From: RBG-16-66-20 sp964616875
GTDB lineage: Bacteria > Pseudomonadota > Gammaproteobacteria > Burkholderiales > SG8-39
Direction of reading: 5' to 3'
NCBI GenBank assembly: GCA_964616875.1
Contig: CAZTSJ010000114.1
Span: 1 to 12,240, forward strand
Length of the DNA stretch: 12,240 nt
Shown here: positions 5,688 to 12,240 of the stretch, in pieces
Numbering within the stretch: position 1 is the stretch's first letter
Layout: each line of letters opens with the position of its first letter
The notes under the pieces: generated by a model
The model's database searches: none
What the model was told of the DNA's origin: nothing
Seen by the model: the letters and a program-made list of their open reading frames with translations, nothing else
Made by a program: the position numbers and the translations under genes

Positions 5688-6779
5688 TCATCGAGCCTGC
5701 GCCGAACGGCGCCACGGCAGCTGGAACAGCGACATGCGCTGCGCGAACAGCACCAGCAGCACCAGCACCATAAGGGCATGCACCAGCCACCAGCCGCTGG
5801 CAAACGCGAGCTTGCCCTGCGCGATCCGCGCCTGGGTCACCGAGAGCAGGTTCGAATACACCATGTAGGTGAGCAGCGCGAACACCAGGTTGACCGAGCG
5901 ACCGGCGCGCGGATTGACGAAGCTCATCGGGATCGCGAGCAGCGCCAGGATCAGGGCCGAGAGCGGCAGGCTGATGCGCCACTGCAGCTCGCCGAGGTTG
6001 GTGCGCGTGGGGTTCTCGATCAGCCCGAGCGTCGAGGTGCTCTTGTGCGTCGCCACGGGCTCGTCGCCTTCCTTGGTCTGCACGCGCGTGGCGTAGCGGT
6101 CGAACTCCATGAGGCGGAAATCGGCCTCGCCCGGGGTGCCTTCGTAGCGCCGGCCCGCGAGCAGCACGAGGAAGCGGTCGCCGTTGGGCGCGGTTTCGGT
6201 GAAGCCCCGCTCGCTCATCATCACGCCGGTGCGGCGGTGCTGGATCGAATTCACGAACACGTTCTGCACCGAGCTCTTGTCGCCGGCGATGGATTCGACG
6301 AAGAACACGCGCTCCTTGCTGCGCGATTCGCCGAAAGCGCCCGGCTCGACGCGCGAAATGTCGTCGCGCGCGTCGACGCGGCCGCGGTAATGCTCGCTTT
6401 TCTCCGCCGCCCAGGGCGAGATGAAAAACGACAGCGCCGCAATCAGCAACACCAGCGGCACGGCGAACATGAGCACCGGCCGGATCCAGGCCGCGAGCGA
6501 CAGGCCGGAGTTGAACCAGATCACCATCTCGGAATCGCGCCAGCTGCGGTTGAGCGCCAGCAGCACGGTGATGAACAGCGTGAGCGAGAGCAGCACCGGC
6601 AGCAGGTTGAGCGCCGAGAAACCGAGAAAGGCGATCACCGCGTCGGAGGGAATCTTGCCGCCGGCGGCCTGCCCGAGCAGCCGGATCAGGCGCATCGTGA
6701 GCGCGATGAGGAACAGCGAAAGGAAAACTGCGGTGGCTAAATTGGCGAACTCCCGCAGCAGCGTGCGGAGGAAGATCAT
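5688..6779 (-). CDS. lptF: LPS export ABC transporter permease LptF
   Basis: Partner of LptG in the LptB2FG lipopolysaccharide extractor of the inner membrane. It has 363 residues. Three N-terminal helices lie at about 13-35, 51-75 and 98-121. The cytoplasmic coupling segment RDSEMVIWFNSGLS (81-94) contacts LptB. A periplasmic jellyroll domain spans about 122-265 (VFFVESI, VNSIQHRRTGVMMSERG). Residues 266-288 (ELQWRISLPLSALILALLAI) open the second helical half, which ends near residue 347. The start MIFLRTLLREF is typical of the family. The gene is divergent from pepA with only 34 bases between start codons, the same neighbourhood as in E. coli. No clear Shine-Dalgarno sequence precedes the ATG. 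A TATGAT hexamer at 6803-6798 could be its -10 box. Confidence 0.95.
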   Translation of the reverse strand: MIFLRTLLREFANLATAVFLSLFLIALTMRLIRLLGQAAGGKIPSDAVIAFLGFSALNLLPVLLSLTLFITVLLALNRSWRDSEMVIWFNSGLSLAAWIRPVLMFAVPLVLLIAALSFFISPWAAEKSEHYRGRVDARDDISRVEPGAFGESRSKERVFFVESIAGDKSSVQNVFVNSIQHRRTGVMMSERGFTETAPNGDRFLVLLAGRRYEGTPGEADFRLMEFDRYATRVQTKEGDEPVATHKSTSTLGLIENPTRTNLGELQWRISLPLSALILALLAIPMSFVNPRAGRSVNLVFALLTYMVYSNLLSVTQARIAQGKLAFASGWWLVHALMVLVLLVLFAQRMSLFQLPWRRSAQAR

Positions 6780-6797
6780 GCGATACTTGCAGTGAAA

Positions 6798-6803
6798 ATC
6801 ATA
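6798..6803 (-). promoter_or_regulatory. Candidate -10 box for lptF
   Basis: On the minus strand the hexamer TATGAT matches the -10 consensus at 5 of 6 positions. It sits 18 bases upstream of the lptF ATG, so a transcript from it would have a leader of only about 11 bases. That would agree with the missing ribosome-binding site. No good -35 is found 16-18 bases further upstream, so the call is tentative. Confidence 0.3.
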
Positions 6804-6813
6804 GGAGAATCAA

Positions 6814-8310
6814 GTGGAATTTAACATACGCGCATTGGCGCCCGAGAACGCGAAGACCGGCTGCCTGGTGCTTGCCGTGTTGGGGGGAGAAACGCTCTCG
6901 CGTTCGGCGCAAGCCGCCGACCGGGCCGCCAGAGGCACGTTGCGCCGTGCTCTTGCCGGTGGAGATCTAGGCGAAAAGACGGGCTCTACGATGCTGCTTC
7001 GGGCCGTTGCTGGCCTTGCTGCGGAGCGCGTGCTGCTGGTCAGACTCGGTGAGCGCGGCAAGTACGACGTCACGGCGTTCCGTGATGCGGTGCGCGGCGC
7101 TACCACGGCCCTGAAAAGCCTGGGCGCGAGAGACGCGGTGCTTCCGGTGACGGATTTCGTGGTGAGCGGCCGGGGCCTGCCCTGGACCGTGCGCAGTACG
7201 GTGCTCGGCCTGCGCGAGGGGTTCTACCGCTTCGATCAGCTCAAAACGCAGCAGAAACCCGCCGCCCCTGCGCTTGTCGCGGTGACGCTGGCGATTGCCG
7301 GCGCCCCGGTGACGCTGCAGGCCCAGGCGGCGCTCAAGGAGGCAGTCGCCACGGCCGACGGCGCCGATTTTGCGCGCACGCTGGGCAACCTGCCGCCCAA
7401 TATATGCACCCCGTCCTACCTTGCCGACGCAGCGAGGAAACTCGCGAAGCAGTTCAAGCTCGGCATCGAAGTGCTCGAGCGGCGTGACATGGAAAAGCTC
7501 GGCATGGGAGCCCTGCTCGCCGTGACGCGCGGCTCGCACCAGCCCCCGAAGCTGATCGTGCTGCGCTACCGCGGCGCGGCGAAGAAGAAAAAGCCGCTGG
7601 TGCTGGTGGGCAAGGGCATCACGTTCGATACCGGCGGCATTTCGCTCAAGCCCGCGGGCGAGATGGACGAAATGAAGTTCGACATGTCAGGCGCGGGCAG
7701 CGTCATGGGCGCGATCCGCGCCCTGGCAGGCATGCGCGCGCCGGTCAACGTCATCGGCGTCGTCCCGACCTGCGAGAACATGCCCGGCGGTGCGGCCACC
7801 CGGCCAGGCGACGTGGTCACGACGCTGTCCGGGCAAACGGTGGAAATCCTCAACACCGACGCCGAAGGCCGCTTGATCCTGTGCGACGCCCTTACCTATG
7901 CCGCGCGCTTCGATCCGGAGTCCGTGGTCGATATCGCCACGCTCACCGGCGCCTGCGTGATTGCGCTCGGCCACGTCGCGACGGGCCTGTTCGCCAACGA
8001 CCAGAAGCTCGCCGACGAAATCCTCGCCGCGGGCGACGACGCCTGGGACCGGGTCTGGCAGATGCCGCTGTGGGAGGACTACCAGGAGCAGCTGCGCTCG
8101 AACTTCGCCGACATGGCGAATATCGGCGGCCGCCCGGCGGGCAGCGTCACGGCTGCCTGCTACCTCGCACGCTTCACGCGCAAGATGCGCTGGGCGCACC
8201 TCGATATCGCCGGCACCGCCTGGCGCAGCGGGCGGGACAAAGGCTCGACGGGGCGGCCGGTGCCGCTGCTCGTCCGCCTGGCGCTGCGCAAGGCGGGCCG
8301 AGGGAGTTGA
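6814..8310 (+). CDS. pepA: Leucyl aminopeptidase (M17 family)
   Basis: Cytosolic two-metal exopeptidase that removes N-terminal residues, with preference for leucine, and forms hexamers in the family. It has 498 residues. The N-terminal domain is about 1-170 and the catalytic domain about 190-498. By alignment to E. coli PepA with a constant offset of three, the metal ligands are Lys267, Asp272, Asp290, Asp349 and Glu351, and the catalytic pair is Lys279 and Arg353. The M17 signature NTDAEGRL is at 347-354, and GKGITFDTGGISLKP is at 266-280. All key residues are intact. The start is a GTG with a strong AGGAGA (6803-6808) 5 bases upstream. In E. coli the protein also binds DNA as a regulator, but that cannot be judged here. 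It leads a pepA-holC-(unnamed)-valS run divergent from lptFG. Confidence 0.96.
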   Translation: MEFNIRALAPENAKTGCLVLAVLGGETLSRSAQAADRAARGTLRRALAGGDLGEKTGSTMLLRAVAGLAAERVLLVRLGERGKYDVTAFRDAVRGATTALKSLGARDAVLPVTDFVVSGRGLPWTVRSTVLGLREGFYRFDQLKTQQKPAAPALVAVTLAIAGAPVTLQAQAALKEAVATADGADFARTLGNLPPNICTPSYLADAARKLAKQFKLGIEVLERRDMEKLGMGALLAVTRGSHQPPKLIVLRYRGAAKKKKPLVLVGKGITFDTGGISLKPAGEMDEMKFDMSGAGSVMGAIRALAGMRAPVNVIGVVPTCENMPGGAATRPGDVVTTLSGQTVEILNTDAEGRLILCDALTYAARFDPESVVDIATLTGACVIALGHVATGLFANDQKLADEILAAGDDAWDRVWQMPLWEDYQEQLRSNFADMANIGGRPAGSVTAACYLARFTRKMRWAHLDIAGTAWRSGRDKGSTGRPVPLLVRLALRKAGRGS

Positions 8311-8317
8311 GCCGGGC

Positions 8318-8758
8318 TTGACCTCCATCGACTTCTATTTCAATGCGGGCGACCGGTTGGGCGTGGCCTGCCGGCTTGCGGGCAAGGCATTGCTGCAGAA
8401 AAAGCGCGTGCTGATCTACGCGCCACAGCCGGAACTGGCGCAGAAGATAGACCGGTTGCTGTGGACCTCGCAGTCGGTTTCGTTCATTGCGCATTGCTAC
8501 CTGCATGATCCCCTGGCGGCCGAAACGCCGGTCCTGATCGCCGCGGGCGACGAGATCGTGCCCGCGGCCGCGGCCTGCGACGTGCTGCTCAACCTCGCCG
8601 ACGCATGCCCGCCTTTCTTCGAACGCCACGAACGCCTGCTCGAAATCGTCGCGCAGGATGACGCGGGCAGGAGCGCCGGCCGCGCACGCTATGCGTTCTA
8701 TCGCGACCGGGGTTACGCCATCCGCAATCACGACCTGGCGGGCGAGGCACGCGTATGA
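8318..8758 (+). CDS. holC: DNA polymerase III chi subunit
   Basis: Accessory subunit of the replicative polymerase clamp loader. In the family it binds psi (HolD) and single-strand binding protein. It has 146 residues, the usual length. Family landmarks are the N-terminal TSIDFYFNAGDRLGVACRLAGKA, the KKRVLIYAP strand, LLWTSQSVSFIAHCY, PVLIAAGDE, and the C-terminal YAFYRDRGYAIRNHDL. The start is a TTG at 8318, 7 bases after the pepA stop, with AGGGAG (8301-8306) upstream. It is chosen because the protein then opens with the family start (M)TSIDFYF, and there is no ATG nearby. The same frame is open far upstream, but that is an out-of-frame shadow of pepA. It lies between pepA and valS, as in many proteobacteria. 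Confidence 0.93.
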   Translation: MTSIDFYFNAGDRLGVACRLAGKALLQKKRVLIYAPQPELAQKIDRLLWTSQSVSFIAHCYLHDPLAAETPVLIAAGDEIVPAAAACDVLLNLADACPPFFERHERLLEIVAQDDAGRSAGRARYAFYRDRGYAIRNHDLAGEARV

Positions 8759-9099
8759 GCGAAAAGGCGCTCGACGGTCGCGACCCCAACCGGCTTATCG
8801 AGCGCGTCGACGCGCTCATCAAGCGGCAGCAGGAGGATTCGCGGCGCGCTGTGGAAGAAGTGCCGCTGCTCACCGAGATCGTCGAGCACGAGGCCGCAGC
8901 GGCGCCCACAGGAGCGCTGCCGGGCGAAAAGACGCTGGCGGCCGACATCGAGCGCGTGCTGGTGGTGCGGCTCGTGCCGGAGTTGAACAAGCAGATCGCC
9001 GGCCTGCGCACCGAGCTGGAGAAGGAGTTGCGCCGCTCGGTGCGCGAAGCAGTCGAGCACGCGCTCGCGACGCGCAAGGCAAATCCGGACAAGTCATAG
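8755..9099 (+). CDS. Unnamed small charged helical protein between holC and valS
   Basis: Protein of 114 residues that I do not recognise with confidence. It is highly charged and has no signal peptide, membrane helix or cysteine. Residues 10-40 (NRLIERVDALIKRQQEDSRRA) are predicted helical and lead into a short hydrophobic motif, VPLLTEIVE. Residues 59-106 form an amphipathic, probably coiled-coil helix (DIERVLVVRLVPELNKQI, then LRTELEKELRRSVREAVEHAL). Small proteins with a P-x-LT-x-(I/V)-V motif and a helical tail occur in betaproteobacteria, and DUF2486 is one possible label I cannot verify. Its ATG overlaps the holC stop (ATGA), and its stop is one base before valS, so it is almost certainly translated as part of this operon. 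The codon pattern matches the neighbours. Confidence 0.8.
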   Translation: MSEKALDGRDPNRLIERVDALIKRQQEDSRRAVEEVPLLTEIVEHEAAAAPTGALPGEKTLAADIERVLVVRLVPELNKQIAGLRTELEKELRRSVREAVEHALATRKANPDKS

Positions 9100-9100
9100 C

Positions 9101-11920
9101 ATGGCGCTCGATAAAAGCTTCGATCCGCACGCGGTCGAGAGCCGCTGGTACGCGCACTGGGAATCGCGCGGCTGGTTCGGCGTGAGGGAAAATGCGTCGC
9201 GGCAGGGCTCCCCCGGGCAGGACGGCGCAGGAGCGCCGTTTTGCATCCAGCTGCCGCCGCCCAACGTCACGGGCACGCTGCATATGGGGCATGCGTTCCA
9301 GCAGACGCTCATGGACGCGCTCATCCGCTATCACCGCATGCGCGGCGACAACACCTACTGGGTGGCGGGCACCGACCACGCCGGCATCGCCACCCAGATC
9401 GTGGTCGAGCGCCAGCTGCAGGAAGAAGGCAAAACGCGCCATGACCTGGGCCGCGAAGCCTTCGTGAAGCGCGCCTGGGAATGGAAGGAAAAATCCGGCT
9501 CGATCATAACAACGCAGATGCGCCGGCTGGGGACCTCCTGCGACTGGTCGCACGAGTACTTCACGATGGACCCGAAGATGTCGAAGGCGGTCATCGAGGT
9601 GTTCGTCCGTCTGCACGAAGAAGGCCTCATTTACCGCGGCAAGCGCCTGGTGAACTGGGACCCGGTGCTCGGCACCGCGGTCTCCGACCTCGAGGTGGAC
9701 AGCGAGGAAACCGTCGGCACGATGTGGCAGATCCTCTACCCCTTCCCCGAGGGACCACAGCCTTCGCGCGACAAGCAGGGCAATCCGGTCTCGCTGCGCG
9801 GCATGACCATTGCCACGACGCGGCCGGAAACGATGCTCGCCGACGGCGCAGTCGCCGTGCATCCCGAGGACGATCGCTACCGGCACCTGATCGGCAAGCG
9901 GGTCGAGCTGCCGCTGTGCGACCGCACCATTCCGATCGTGGCCGATACCATGGTCGAACGCGACTTCGGCACCGGCTGCGTCAAGATCACCGGCGCGCAC
10001 GATTTCAACGACTACGGCGCCGCGCTGCGCCACAACCTGCCGCTGATCGTGATCTTCACGCTCGACGCGAAGATCAATGAAAACGGCCCGCAGCAGTTCC
10101 AGGGCATGGATCGCTACGCCGCGCGCAAGGCCGTGGTCGCCGAGCTCGAGCGCGGCCGCTACCTCGTCAACGCCGAGAAACACAAGATGGTGCTGCCGAT
10201 ATCCGGGCGCACCGGCGTGGTCGTCGAGCCGATGCTCACCGACCAGTGGTTCCTGAAGATGGACGCCTGGGCGAAATCCGGCCTGGACGCGGTCGCCAGC
10301 GGCAAGGTGAAGTTCTTCCCCGAACACTGGTCGAGTACCTACAACCACTGGCTGGAGAACATCCAGGACTGGTGCATCTCGCGCCAGTTGTGGTGGGGCC
10401 ACCAGATTCCCGCCTGGTATGACGAGCAGGGAAATGTCTACGTGGGGAGATCAGAAGCTGAGGTAATTGAGCGATACAAAATAAAATCCAAACTGGCCCG
10501 GGACCCCGACGTCCTCGACACCTGGTTCTCGTCGCAACTGGTGCCGTTCTCCTCGCTCGGCTGGCCGGAGAAAACGAAGGACCTGGACAGGTTCCTGCCA
10601 TCCTCGGTGCTGGTGACCGGCTTCGACATCATTTTCTTCTGGGTCGCGCGCATGATCATGGCGAGCCTGCACTTCACCGGCAAGGTGCCCTTCCATCACG
10701 TCTATATCAACGCCATCGTGCGCGACGCCGAGGGGCAGAAAATGTCGAAGTCGAAGGGCAACACCCTCGACCCGATCGACCTGATCGACGGCATCGATTT
10801 CGATTCTCTGCTCAGAAAGTCCACGGCCGGACTGCTGAAGGCGGATCACAAGAGCAAGATCGAGAAATACGTCAAGGGCCACTTCCCGAACGGCATCCCG
10901 TCCTTCGGCGCCGACGCGCTGCGCTTCACCTTCGCCTCGCTGGCGAATTTCTCGCGCACCCTGAATTTCGACCTCGGCCGCTGCGAGGGCTACCGCACTT
11001 TCTGCAACAAACTCTGGAACGCGACGCGTTTCGTGCTCATGAACACCGAGGGCAAGGACTGCGGCACGGACGAATCAATGCCGGTCGAGCTTTCGACGTG
11101 GGACAAGTGGATCATCAGCACCCTGCAGCGCACCGAGGCGGAAGTCGAGACGGGTTTCGCCGACTATCGCTTCGACAATGTCGCGGGTGCAATCTACCGC
11201 TTCGTCTGGGACGAGTATTGCGACTGGTATCTGGAGATTGCCAAGGACCAGCTCGCGAAAGGCAATGAGGCGCAGCAACGCGGCACCCGTCGCACGCTGG
11301 TGCGCGTCCTGGAGACCGTGCTGCGCCTCGCGCACCCCGTCATCCCGTTCATCACCGAGGAGCTGTGGCAGGACATTGCCCCGCTCGCCGGGAAGAAGGG
11401 CGAGACCGTAATGCTCGCGCCCTATCCGAAGAGCCAGCCAGAGAAGATCGACGAGGTAGCAGAGCGTCAGATAGGGACCGAAAAGGAAATCATTACTGCG
11501 CTGCGGAATTTGCGCAGTGAAATGAAAATCTCCCCGGCGGCGCGGATTCCGGCAATCAGTACGAGTCCGCATCCATTGCCGAACATTTCTTCCATCATCG
11601 CATTGGCCAAGCTGTCGGAATTGAAGTACGTGAGCGAGGAAGAACTCAATAACACCGATGCGCCGCTCAAGATAGTCTATGAAACGAAGCTGAAGCTAAA
11701 AATAGAGATTGATGTGGCTGCAGAACACGCGCGCCTCGCGAAGGAAGTCGCGCGCCTCAATGGGGAAGTATCGAAAGCGAAGGCGAAACTCTCGAACGCC
11801 TCTTTTGTGGACCGCGCGCCAGCCAAGGTGGTGGAGCAGGAACGGGCCCGGCTGGCGGAATTCGAGTCGACGCTCGCGAAACTACGCGAGCAATTGAAGA
11901 AGTTCGCCGGGAAGGACTAG
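9101..11920 (+). CDS. valS: Valine-tRNA ligase
   Basis: Class I aminoacyl-tRNA synthetase that charges tRNA-Val with valine. It has 939 residues. The Rossmann catalytic domain carries the HIGH motif as HMGH (61-64, in PPPNVTGTLHMGHAF) and the KMSKS motif at 547-551. The inserted CP1 editing domain, which clears threonyl-tRNA, includes ATTRPETMLAD (238-248) and HDFNDYGA near residue 300. The anticodon-binding helical domain spans about 670-800 (WDEYCDWYLEIAKDQL, HPVIPFITEELWQ). A C-terminal coiled coil of about 870-937 (EHARLAKEVARLNGEVSKA) is typical of bacterial ValRS. All catalytic motifs are intact. The ATG at 9101 is one base after the upstream stop. Two stretches have lower GC and rarer codons (10451-10490 and 11461-11720), the second in the linker before the coiled coil. 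The stop overlaps the stop of the convergent gene. Confidence 0.97.
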   Translation: MALDKSFDPHAVESRWYAHWESRGWFGVRENASRQGSPGQDGAGAPFCIQLPPPNVTGTLHMGHAFQQTLMDALIRYHRMRGDNTYWVAGTDHAGIATQIVVERQLQEEGKTRHDLGREAFVKRAWEWKEKSGSIITTQMRRLGTSCDWSHEYFTMDPKMSKAVIEVFVRLHEEGLIYRGKRLVNWDPVLGTAVSDLEVDSEETVGTMWQILYPFPEGPQPSRDKQGNPVSLRGMTIATTRPETMLADGAVAVHPEDDRYRHLIGKRVELPLCDRTIPIVADTMVERDFGTGCVKITGAHDFNDYGAALRHNLPLIVIFTLDAKINENGPQQFQGMDRYAARKAVVAELERGRYLVNAEKHKMVLPISGRTGVVVEPMLTDQWFLKMDAWAKSGLDAVASGKVKFFPEHWSSTYNHWLENIQDWCISRQLWWGHQIPAWYDEQGNVYVGRSEAEVIERYKIKSKLARDPDVLDTWFSSQLVPFSSLGWPEKTKDLDRFLPSSVLVTGFDIIFFWVARMIMASLHFTGKVPFHHVYINAIVRDAEGQKMSKSKGNTLDPIDLIDGIDFDSLLRKSTAGLLKADHKSKIEKYVKGHFPNGIPSFGADALRFTFASLANFSRTLNFDLGRCEGYRTFCNKLWNATRFVLMNTEGKDCGTDESMPVELSTWDKWIISTLQRTEAEVETGFADYRFDNVAGAIYRFVWDEYCDWYLEIAKDQLAKGNEAQQRGTRRTLVRVLETVLRLAHPVIPFITEELWQDIAPLAGKKGETVMLAPYPKSQPEKIDEVAERQIGTEKEIITALRNLRSEMKISPAARIPAISTSPHPLPNISSIIALAKLSELKYVSEEELNNTDAPLKIVYETKLKLKIEIDVAAEHARLAKEVARLNGEVSKAKAKLSNASFVDRAPAKVVEQERARLAEFESTLAKLREQLKKFAGKD

Positions 11921-12240
11921 TACCTCCCGGGCCAGTAGTTCGGGTTGTCGAGGAACGGCGGCCTGCGGCCGACAAGGTTTTCCAGCATCGCCAGTTCCGC
12001 GTCGCTGTGGTTTAGCACCGGCGCTCCCATGAGCATCTGCGGCGCCCCCGCCCCCATCACGTAGCGCGGCTGTTCGTGGTGCAGCGTGTGCACGGTCTCC
12101 CGAGCCGCGGGATCGGCAGCGGGAATGATCTCCGCCGATCCGTAGCAAGTGCAAACATAGGTACGCGACTCCTCGGCTTCCAGGTACACCGCGGTACCGC
12201 GTATGCCGATGGTCGCGGTGGGCGTCGTCAGGGTTCTGGC
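11917..12240 (-). CDS. FecR-domain protein, C-terminal part (runs off right edge)
   Basis: The last 107 residues of a minus-strand gene whose start lies outside the window. The first residues seen, ARTLTTPTATIGIRGTAVYLE, are the end of a FecR domain, which typically carries a tPtatiGIRGT pattern. FecR-domain proteins of this kind are usually exported and periplasmic or surface-associated, so that is inferred here. The tail after the domain contains a Cys-Thr-Cys (fragment residues 30-32), a histidine cluster (HTLHH, 51-55) followed by QPRYV, and a motif NHSDAELAMLENLVGRRPPF (77-96). This tail could bind a metal or haem, or the cysteines could form a disulphide, but none of this is proved. It ends in PNYWPGRY. 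The TAG stop shares the palindrome CTAG with the valS stop. Confidence 0.8.
   Translation of the reverse strand, partial: ARTLTTPTATIGIRGTAVYLEAEESRTYVCTCYGSAEIIPAADPAARETVHTLHHEQPRYVMGAGAPQMLMGAPVLNHSDAELAMLENLVGRRPPFLDNPNYWPGRY

Noticed and set aside
5681..5803. Upstream extension of the lptG frame
   Set aside because: It is out of frame inside the 3' end of lptF and encodes an implausible Cys/Trp-rich string.
5670..6740. Plus-strand ORF of 356 codons opposite lptF
   Set aside because: Gln/His/Arg/Glu-rich antisense shadow of the clear LptF frame; no domain and no ribosome site.
8870..10402. Long minus-strand ORF of 510 codons opposite valS
   Set aside because: It lies opposite a complete, motif-verified valS, has no recognisable domain, and is rich in Arg, His, Asp and Val, as expected for the antisense of GC-rich codons.
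11948..11984. Possible terminator hairpin (TTGTCG...CGACAA followed by TTTT) after valS
   Set aside because: Only six paired bases, a 19-base loop and a short T-run, and it lies within the coding sequence of the convergent gene.

Overview
This window of about 65% GC reads as a stretch of a betaproteobacterial chromosome (Burkholderiales/Nitrosomonadales-like). The evidence is the gene content and order: an ilvB-ilvN-ilvC operon divergent from a sigma factor gene followed by DUF3619-, DUF3106- and RDD-type genes, then lptF-lptG divergent from pepA-holC-valS. From memory, the DUF3619/DUF3106 pair is largely betaproteobacterial. The species cannot be named from the sequence. Coding density is very high: no gene-free stretch exceeds about 150 bases, and I see no rRNA, tRNA, CRISPR array, insertion sequence or phage remnant.

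Layout. Positions 1-2493 (minus strand) hold branched-chain amino acid synthesis: acetolactate synthase large subunit, its small regulatory subunit, and the N-terminal 84 codons of ketol-acid reductoisomerase, which runs off the left edge. A good sigma-70-type promoter (-35 at 2551-2556, -10 at 2528-2533) lies just upstream of ilvB and fixes its start at 2493. Positions 2635-4563 (plus strand) hold a tightly coupled four-gene operon: an ECF-like sigma factor with a probable CTG start, a single-pass membrane protein with the topology of an anti-sigma factor, an exported protein built from six 18-residue repeats, and an RDD-family membrane protein. Positions 4571-6779 (minus) hold lptF-lptG, the inner-membrane permease pair of the LPS exporter, ending 7 bases from the convergent RDD gene. 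Positions 6814-11920 (plus) hold pepA, holC, a small unnamed gene and valS, spaced by 7, -4 and 1 bases. Positions 11917-12240 (minus) hold the C-terminal part of a FecR-domain protein whose stop codon overlaps that of valS.

Most of the window is conserved housekeeping sequence. The part most likely to hide undescribed biology is the sigma factor operon. Its order (sigma factor, membrane protein with a cytoplasmic N-terminus, periplasmic repeat protein with LTxxQ-like units, membrane protein) resembles the logic of an envelope-sensing system, though no function can be proved from sequence. Secondary points are local AT-rich, rare-codon islands inside otherwise GC-rich genes (ilvB, the sigma gene, valS), a variant Mg-ThDP motif in IlvB, and an exported FecR-like tail with a Cys-x-Cys and clustered histidines.
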